Origin: Hoylesella timonensis S9-PR14
GTDB lineage: Bacteria; Bacteroidota; Bacteroidia; Bacteroidales; Bacteroidaceae
Length of the DNA: 64,000 nucleotides
NCBI RefSeq assembly: GCF_000762405.1
Contig: NZ_JRPQ01000071.1
Location: 41,836 to 105,835 of the forward strand
Direction: 5' to 3'
The notes under the pieces are model-generated. The model was not told where the DNA came from. It did no database searches and saw only the letters and a list, made by a program, of their open reading frames with translations. Positions 58,753 to 64,000 of the stretch are shown in pieces. How positions within the stretch are numbered: the first letter of the stretch is position 1; each line of letters starts with the position of its first letter. The position numbers were made by a program, and so were the translations under genes.

Positions 58753-58760
58753 TAAATTTG
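58753..58760 (+). promoter_or_regulatory. -7 promoter box of asd
   Basis: TAAATTTG, 64 bp upstream of the ATG at 58825. Confidence 0.5.
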
Positions 58761-58824
58761 TCGGGTACTATGTACATAAAAGAAGTTTGAGCTTTGCTCA
58801 GTTTTAATAAAAATAGATACGACA

Positions 58825-59832
58825 ATGAAAGTAGCAATAGTAGGCGCAAGTGGCGCAGTAGGTCAGGAGTTTTTACGCATCTTGGAAGAACGTAATTTCC
58901 CTATCGACGATTTAGTGCTGTTCGGCTCTGAACGCAGCGCAGGTAAGACATACAACTTTAAGGGTAAAGACTACACGGTGAAACGTCTTCAGCACAACGA
59001 TGATTTCAAAGGTGTTGATTTTGCCTTTACCTCGGCTGGTGGTGGCATTTCTAAAGAGTTTGCCGAGACCATCACAAAACATGGAGCCATTATGATTGAC
59101 AACTCCAGTGCATTTCGCATGGATAAGGACGTGCCGTTGGTAGTACCCGAGGTGAACGCTGAAGATGCACTCGTTCGTCCACGCAACATTATTGCCAATC
59201 CCAACTGCACTACCATTATGATGGTGGTGGTATTGAAACCCATTGAGCAATTAAGTCACATCAAACGGGTTCGCATCTCCTCCTACCAAAGTGCAAGCGG
59301 AGCTGGAGCGGCAGCCATGGCAGAAGTACAGCAACAGTATAAAGAGTTAGTGGAAACGGGCGAGGTGAAAACCATTCAGAAATTTCCACATCAGTTGGCA
59401 TACAATGTCATTCCGCAAATAGATGTGTTTACAGAGAACGGTTACACCAAGGAAGAGATGAAAATGTTTAACGAGACGCAAAAAATCATGCATTCGGATA
59501 TCAAGACGAGTGCCACTTGCGTACGCGTGTCTTCGCTTCGTTCGCACTCTGAATCAGTATGGATAGAAACCGAAAAGCCACTTGATGTTGAAGAGGTGCG
59601 CAAGGCAATAGCTGCTGCACCTGGTTGTAAGGTGAAGGATGACCCTAATGCAGGACTTTACCCCATGCCTTTGGAATCGGCTGGACACGATGATATTTAT
59701 GTTGGTCGCATCCGCAAAGACCTGGCAGACGACAACAGTATCACGCTATGGCTAACAGGCGATCAGATTCGCAAGGGTGCTGCACTGAATGCTGTGCAAA
59801 TTGCAGAATATTTAATCAAAAAGGAAAGATAA
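58825..59832 (+). CDS. asd: Aspartate-semialdehyde dehydrogenase
   Basis: The 335-residue enzyme has the NADP loop [15 protein letters not shown] at the start, the catalytic cysteine in [12 protein letters not shown] (about 127), [15 protein letters not shown], and the late HD segment [16 protein letters not shown]. It reduces aspartyl phosphate to aspartate semialdehyde for lysine, threonine and methionine synthesis, and supplies the substrate for the carboxynorspermidine enzyme encoded at 12.8 kb. It is a single gene with its own promoter and a shared convergent terminator. Confidence 0.97.
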   Translation: MKVAIVGASGAVGQEFLRILEERNFPIDDLVLFGSERSAGKTYNFKGKDYTVKRLQHNDDFKGVDFAFTSAGGGISKEFAETITKHGAIMIDNSSAFRMDKDVPLVVPEVNAEDALVRPRNIIANPNCTTIMMVVVLKPIEQLSHIKRVRISSYQSASGAGAAAMAEVQQQYKELVETGEVKTIQKFPHQLAYNVIPQIDVFTENGYTKEEMKMFNETQKIMHSDIKTSATCVRVSSLRSHSESVWIETEKPLDVEEVRKAIAAAPGCKVKDDPNAGLYPMPLESAGHDDIYVGRIRKDLADDNSITLWLTGDQIRKGAALNAVQIAEYLIKKER

Positions 59833-59920
59833 AAGAACCGGCCTTTCTCCTTTTATCGATACTTTCACTGAAAGCTGATTATTGTAGCCACAAATCTACC
59901 GCTCAGTGAAATATCTTACT

Positions 59921-59985
59921 ATTGCAACGGAACTTCACGGAATGGCACAGATGTAGTGCGCAAATCCGTGAAAATCCGTTGCAAT
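59921..59985. terminator. Bidirectional hairpin between asd and ridA
   Basis: ATTGCAACGGA/TCCGTTGCAAT (59921-59931 with 59975-59985) and an inner TTCACGGA/TCCGTGAA (59934-59941 with 59965-59972) form a long two-part stem between convergent genes. Confidence 0.75.
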
Positions 59986-59991
59986 TAACTT

Positions 59992-60369
59992 TTATGCTTT
60001 CACTGCGATGCACTCTACTTCTACTAAGGCTTCCTTAGGGAGTGTGCGAACTGCAACAGCAGAGCGAGCTGGATAAGGTTCTGCAAAGAACTCTGCATAC
60101 ACCTCGTTCATGGCACCAAAGTTGGCCATATCGGATAGATACACCGTTGTCTTGATTACTTTGGACAAGTCTAACCCAGCCGCTTTTAATACCGCTTGAG
60201 CATTAAGTATGGACTGACGTGTTTGCTCCTTGATACCACCCTCGGGGAACTTTCCTGTTGAAGGGTCTATTGGTAATTGACCAGATGCGAAAACAAAACC
60301 GTTGGCTTCGATAGCCTGACTGTAAGGTCCAACTGCAGCTGGAGCCTTTTCTGAATGTACTGATTTCAT
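59992..60369 (-). CDS. ridA: RidA-family (YjgF/UK114) reactive intermediate deaminase
   Basis: The start at 60369 (MKSVHSEKAPAAVGPYSQAI) fits the family. The protein has 125 residues with GPYSQA near the N-terminus, FASGQLPIDP, VYLSDMANFGAMNEVYAEFF, the substrate-binding arginine in PARSAVAVRTLPK, and VEVECIA. RidA hydrolyses toxic enamine/imine intermediates from threonine and serine dehydratases. No dehydratase gene is adjacent. Confidence 0.95.
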   Translation of the reverse strand: MKSVHSEKAPAAVGPYSQAIEANGFVFASGQLPIDPSTGKFPEGGIKEQTRQSILNAQAVLKAAGLDLSKVIKTTVYLSDMANFGAMNEVYAEFFAEPYPARSAVAVRTLPKEALVEVECIAVKA

Positions 60370-60425
60370 TATGTTGTGTTTTATAGGATGATGATGCAAA
60401 TTTAATCATAAAATCTGAATCATGC

Positions 60426-60460
60426 AAAAAAGAGAGCCCAACATGATGAGCTCTCTTTTT
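60426..60460 (-). terminator. Terminator of the OmpA-family gene
   Basis: AAAAAGAGAGC (60427-60437) and GCTCTCTTTTT (60450-60460) form an 11-bp perfect stem with U-runs on either strand. Confidence 0.85.
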
Positions 60461-60483
60461 AATGCAACTTTATATCGTAAGTA

Positions 60484-61635
60484 TTATTCTGCGATACAAA
60501 TCGTAACGCGGTTTTTATTGTTTACAGCAAATGGTTGTACTCTTGAACCCTTTGAATCTGAAATAATGCGATCGGCAGGGATATTGTACTTCTCCTTTAA
60601 GGTCTTCACTACGATTTGAGCACGAAGACGAGCCAAGCGGTCGTTAATTCTATTGTTACCAGTACCAGCATCAGCATAACCAGTAACAGATACCTTTGCG
60701 TTAGGGTTGGCATTGAGGTAGTCTACCATTTCTTGTATCTTACCTGCTTCTGAATTACGAATCTTAGCAGAGTTAATCAAGAAGAATACATCACGACGGA
60801 AAGGTTCTACTTTCTTTTCAACCACTTCTTCTTTAACCTCAGGTGCTGGAGTTGGAGCAGGTGTAGGCTCCACATACTCTTGAACAGGAGCTGGCTCGGG
60901 TGCAGGAGCTTCAACCTTCTTATAGGTCTTTCCTAAGTTAATGCGGAATCCAGCCAAAGCATTGAAGTACCAGTCTGGATTGTCAGCTTTCTTGGAGTTG
61001 TACTTGTCACTCAAGATGTTAGCGTTACCCTCTACCAAGAAGCTAACTGCATCACCCAAGCGGAAAGCCAATTCAACTCCACCACGACCATAAGGCTGTA
61101 CTTTAGTACCATCCCATAAATTCTGCAACTGATAGTTGTCTAAATTCTTCAAGGTCTTGGCAATGGCATTTACCTCATCGTTTTTCCATGCGATGTTAGC
61201 ACCACCACCTAAGAAAGCAGTTACATTGAATACACGGTTGGGATTCCAGCCACAGAATAAATTTGATAAATTAAACATCAAATCCAAACCTGGAGCCACA
61301 TAGTTAAATTTATAGTCAGCAGTGTATGGATTACCAGTACGAGCCAACTCATAACCGTTCCAGCCTCCCTTGCTCTGCCAGCCATTGGCTTGCAAACGCA
61401 ATGCAAAGACAGGTGAGAACTGATAACCAAGACCCAACTGTACATTTGGAGACAACAATTTGTCAAACTTAGCTTCGCCAAGTGTGTACTGTGCACCACC
61501 CTGAAGATTCAGGAAAGCATGTTTCTTAAACTGATACTCGTTGTTGGCTTTATCCGTATAGGTGGATTGTGCCAACATCGTTGTTCCAATGCCAAAAAGC
61601 ATGGACGCAACAATTAAAATCTTATAATTTTTCAT
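60484..61635 (-). CDS. OmpA-family outer-membrane protein
   Basis: The 383-residue protein has a signal peptide (GIGTTMLAQ), an N-terminal ~230-residue beta-barrel (NLQGGAQYTLGEAKFDKLLS, GVELAFRLGDAVSFLVEGNA), a proline-rich linker (PAPEPAPVQEYVEPTPAPTP), and a C-terminal OmpA peptidoglycan-binding domain (FFLINSAKIRNSEAGKIQEM, VSVTGYADAGTGNNRINDRL). It anchors the outer membrane to the cell wall and is usually abundant. It lies 15 bp after the lipoprotein gene and ends with a clear terminator. Confidence 0.94.
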   Translation of the reverse strand: MKNYKILIVASMLFGIGTTMLAQSTYTDKANNEYQFKKHAFLNLQGGAQYTLGEAKFDKLLSPNVQLGLGYQFSPVFALRLQANGWQSKGGWNGYELARTGNPYTADYKFNYVAPGLDLMFNLSNLFCGWNPNRVFNVTAFLGGGANIAWKNDEVNAIAKTLKNLDNYQLQNLWDGTKVQPYGRGGVELAFRLGDAVSFLVEGNANILSDKYNSKKADNPDWYFNALAGFRINLGKTYKKVEAPAPEPAPVQEYVEPTPAPTPAPEVKEEVVEKKVEPFRRDVFFLINSAKIRNSEAGKIQEMVDYLNANPNAKVSVTGYADAGTGNNRINDRLARLRAQIVVKTLKEKYNIPADRIISDSKGSRVQPFAVNNKNRVTICIAE

Positions 61636-61650
61636 CTTTATAATGTCTTT

Positions 61651-62217
61651 TTAATGTTGTTCTTTATGTCTCATCTCTGTTGCATACTCTGATTCCATAG
61701 AGTCTTTCTTATCCTTATCAATAATAGTCTTATCATCAGAGTGACTATCAATTACACTCAACTTCCATTTCCCAAGATAGACAATTGGCTTAAAATAAAA
61801 TACCGTCTTTACTTCAGGAACATTGTCGTGAGCAGGCATGATAACAGCCGTAACTTTAGCTTCATTCTCGTAGGTCTCGCTGAACTTTAAGTAATCAATT
61901 CGATGACTCTGAATAGGAAGCGATTTGAGCAAAGAAACCATGTCTTTAAGCTCTTCATTATCCAACAACTGTGGCTCGGAATACACGTCACGATTGTCAA
62001 GTTTGACTAACATGCCCGCAGCTGAAGTTGCGTCTCCTGACTCTGCATATTGAAAGAACTGATCAATCAAATGTATCACTTCTAAAGAATCCTGATTGGT
62101 CAAAGAGACTTCAAACGAGGTCTTGGTTTGAGGAGCAGGCTTCTTCTTACATGAACTTACGAAAAGCCCAAGCGAAAGGAAAAGCAAAAATGAAATAAAA
62201 GAGATAAATTTCCTCAT
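61651..62217 (-). CDS. Lipoprotein of unknown function (188 aa)
   Basis: A hydrophobic N-terminus (ISFLLFLSLGLFVSSCKKKP) ends in a lipobox. The rest is a single small domain (EVIHLIDQFFQYAESGDATS, YFKPIVYLGKWKLSVIDSHS) that resembles NTF2/SnoaL- or cystatin-like folds, though I cannot assign a family. It is the first gene of a two-gene unit with the OmpA-family gene. Confidence 0.75.
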   Translation of the reverse strand: MRKFISFISFLLFLSLGLFVSSCKKKPAPQTKTSFEVSLTNQDSLEVIHLIDQFFQYAESGDATSAAGMLVKLDNRDVYSEPQLLDNEELKDMVSLLKSLPIQSHRIDYLKFSETYENEAKVTAVIMPAHDNVPEVKTVFYFKPIVYLGKWKLSVIDSHSDDKTIIDKDKKDSMESEYATEMRHKEQH

Positions 62218-62235
62218 CGTATAGTATGTTAAGAA

Positions 62236-62268
62236 AATAGGCAGGCATGCTAATCATGCCTGCCTATT
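62236..62268 (-). terminator. Strong terminator after the surface-type protein gene
   Basis: AATAGGCAGGCATG (62236-62249) and CATGCCTGCCTATT (62255-62268) form a 14-bp perfect stem with a 5-base loop; the minus strand continues TTTTCTT. Confidence 0.88.
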
Positions 62269-62294
62269 TATAATATTAAGCGTTTGTCAAATAA

Positions 62295-63920
62295 TTAATG
62301 ACGCTTTGCATTGTTCTGAGTTTTCTTAACTGTACATTTTACAGTCAAATGAATTGTTCCCCAATCATAAGTGATGGTTGCAGGAATATTCACATGGAAC
62401 TCACCAACGGTTAGACCATTATTCTCATAACGGATCTTACCAAACTTACCAGCCTCAATTTCTGCTACTGTAGGTTCTGTGTATTTGAATTTCACCTGAG
62501 AAGTAATCTCAGAAAGTTTCTGTGTCATATTGCCATTCAAGTCAGATGTAGCATTATCAATATCCAGTTTGATAGACTTAACACCATAGTACTTCCAATA
62601 GTTATGACCCTTGGTCTTAACATTATCTGTAAAGTTGTGATCACGCCAATCTACGAATGTCAAATTCAAAGCAGACTCAGATCCGTTTGTTTCGGCATCA
62701 GTGAATGTAGCCTTAGCATCCTTTACATCAACAGGACGGAGGAACTTCACATTAAATCTATTATTCTTCACAGGCACATCAATATTGCCACAGATAGTAG
62801 CCTTAACTGCAACTACTGCAGTAACAGTCTTAGAGAGGTCTGAATGATCATAAGCATTCAAGAGTTGCAATGCGATTTCATTCTTAGAATAAGATACGAT
62901 ACCTGTTACAGGGTCGATTGTAGCAACCTCATTGGTCAGAGACTTCTCGGCATAAACTTTTGTACCATCTTGGTTAGCATAAAGTCCCTTACCAGTAACA
63001 AAAGCGAACTTATGAGCCACGTTAGCATTCAAACCATCATAAGGTGCTGCCAACTTATCAACAGTCAACTTATTGCCTTCCAATGCGGTCATTATACTAA
63101 ATACATATTCATCATCTGCCTCGGCAGTGGTTGACCCTGTCACTGTATTATTTGTAGTACCAACAGCCTCTACGTTTCCATGAATATCCTTGTAACCAGA
63201 ACCTGCAACACTACTATCCTCAGCATACCAATATCCCTTAATCTTATTAGCATTGCCAAAAGCGGTTTCAGGCGTGATGTTAATCTTATTAGGAGTCCAT
63301 GTAAACTTCACATAGAAGTAATCGTACTTACCCTTAGTACCTGTCTTCTTGTAACGAACGTAAGTAGAAAGAGTTGTCTTACCTTCCTTGAAAGCGGCCC
63401 AAGCTTGTTGGTTCTTAACAGTCCACTTCAATACTTGAGTCATAGTGCCTTCAACATCTGCGGTTGTCTGGGCAATAACACCAACTTTCTTGTCAGCGTC
63501 AAGTGCAACAGCGTTTGCTGCGTCCTCATTCGATTCGAACTGCGATGCATCTGCAACTGTACCATCAAGTTTGTAATTTGCTTCGAAGTCTGTTTTAGAC
63601 ATGTTAAGCTTAGCAATAATCGGCTCTTCAATTTCAAACCACTTCAACTTCAAATCAAGAACGTTCTCATCACCACAAGCAATAGTATAGTCGGTGTTCA
63701 CTACAGGTACATCGTGAGTAAACAACACTGGGTCTGTTGCAACATCTTCTGGAGCAACAATTTTAACCTTGATATAACCAACGGCAGCAACCTTCTTATT
63801 AACATCATCTGTCAAAATAACGCGTACCAAAGGTTCGCGATCGATAGTTGCTTGGTTCTGTTCATTATTCGCTTTGTCTTTGTTGAATGCATAAGCCTGC
63901 TGCTTACCTTCTTTTGGCAT
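62295..63920 (-). CDS. Large surface-type protein, probably 5'-truncated or partial
   Basis: From the ATG at 63920 the frame gives 541 residues without a signal peptide. The sequence looks like an extracellular beta-rich protein of repeated Ig-like modules (VRVILTDDVNKKVAAVGYIK, VKLKW-type strands, KFAFVTGKGLYANQDGTKVY). Protein-like sequence continues upstream of this ATG in the same frame for about 20 codons (KTQKDGFTLRAQ) to a TAA, with no start codon. The true N-terminus may therefore lie outside the window behind a frameshift, or the gene is a remnant. I do not recognise the family. Confidence 0.6.
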   Translation of the reverse strand: MPKEGKQQAYAFNKDKANNEQNQATIDREPLVRVILTDDVNKKVAAVGYIKVKIVAPEDVATDPVLFTHDVPVVNTDYTIACGDENVLDLKLKWFEIEEPIIAKLNMSKTDFEANYKLDGTVADASQFESNEDAANAVALDADKKVGVIAQTTADVEGTMTQVLKWTVKNQQAWAAFKEGKTTLSTYVRYKKTGTKGKYDYFYVKFTWTPNKINITPETAFGNANKIKGYWYAEDSSVAGSGYKDIHGNVEAVGTTNNTVTGSTTAEADDEYVFSIMTALEGNKLTVDKLAAPYDGLNANVAHKFAFVTGKGLYANQDGTKVYAEKSLTNEVATIDPVTGIVSYSKNEIALQLLNAYDHSDLSKTVTAVVAVKATICGNIDVPVKNNRFNVKFLRPVDVKDAKATFTDAETNGSESALNLTFVDWRDHNFTDNVKTKGHNYWKYYGVKSIKLDIDNATSDLNGNMTQKLSEITSQVKFKYTEPTVAEIEAGKFGKIRYENNGLTVGEFHVNIPATITYDWGTIHLTVKCTVKKTQNNAKRH

Positions 63921-64000
63921 CTGTGCACGAAGTGTAAAACCATCCTTCTGTGTTTTGATAAAAGGACTAATATATGTTAATTAAAATATAGCACTTTTGC

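Overview
The window comes from a Bacteroidales genome, most likely Prevotella or a close relative. The evidence is two SusC/SusD pairs, TlpA-type and S41 lipoproteins, a bacteroidete-type glycyl-tRNA synthetase, a ~920-residue topoisomerase A subunit, and promoters of the phylum-specific TTTG / TAnnTTTG type rather than Shine-Dalgarno/sigma70 signals. Species cannot be told from the sequence alone.

Layout. 1-6.9 kb, minus strand: nutrient-uptake cluster (TlpA-like thioredoxin, DUF6242-like lipoprotein, SusC, partial SusD). 6.9-7.3 kb: a 156-bp MITE-like element with 16-bp perfect inverted ends. 7.3-11.5 kb: TonB-dependent receptor, divergent LuxR regulator and convergent ThiF-type E1-like enzyme, tied together by three copies of the palindrome TTACAC-N4-GTGTAA placed upstream of their promoters. 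11.5-12 kb: dispersed ~400-bp repeat (copy A). 12.1-18.9 kb, plus strand: unknown protein, carboxynorspermidine dehydrogenase-like enzyme, recA, small outer-membrane barrel, unknown protein, dnaK.

18.9-30.3 kb: a defence island sitting exactly at the 3' end of dnaK. The last codons of dnaK and its terminator recur at 30.28-30.36 kb, so the island is framed by direct repeats. It carries a DUF6155-like protein, an HTH regulator, a Bro-N/Fic protein with an altered active site, a type III restriction subunit, a type III methyltransferase split into two reading frames, a 1180-residue SIR2-domain protein resembling defence-associated sirtuins, and a small Vsr/DUF559-like nuclease. No recombinase is visible. 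The genes from the HTH gene onward overlap or are spaced by under 60 bp, which suggests one or two transcripts.

30.5-36 kb, minus strand: two small proteins, PBP4-type D,D-carboxypeptidase, CBM9-like protein, NahK-like sugar kinase, MATE exporter, then repeat copy B (inverted relative to A). 36.4-36.96 kb: an orphan minus-strand transcription unit with a near-ideal promoter, structured leader, 27-codon ORF and terminator. 37.1-47.1 kb, minus strand: FKBP lipoprotein, glyS, then a metalloprotease-SusC-SusD operon. 47.4-53.9 kb, plus strand: yaaA, topoisomerase IV/gyrase A subunit, DUF3316-like protein, S41 peptidase, small membrane protein, tRNA-Leu(UAG). 53.9-57.8 kb, minus strand: CvfB-like S1 protein, LolD-like ABC ATPase, CPA2 antiporter. 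57.8-58.6 kb: an array of 66-bp units and repeat copy C. 58.8-64 kb: asd, ridA, an OmpA-family protein, a lipoprotein, and a large surface-type protein whose 5' end looks truncated.

Most genes are ordinary housekeeping or envelope functions. The noteworthy parts are the dnaK-bounded defence island, the palindrome-linked TonB/LuxR/ThiF regulon, the orphan small-ORF transcription unit, and the dispersed ~400-bp intergenic repeat family.
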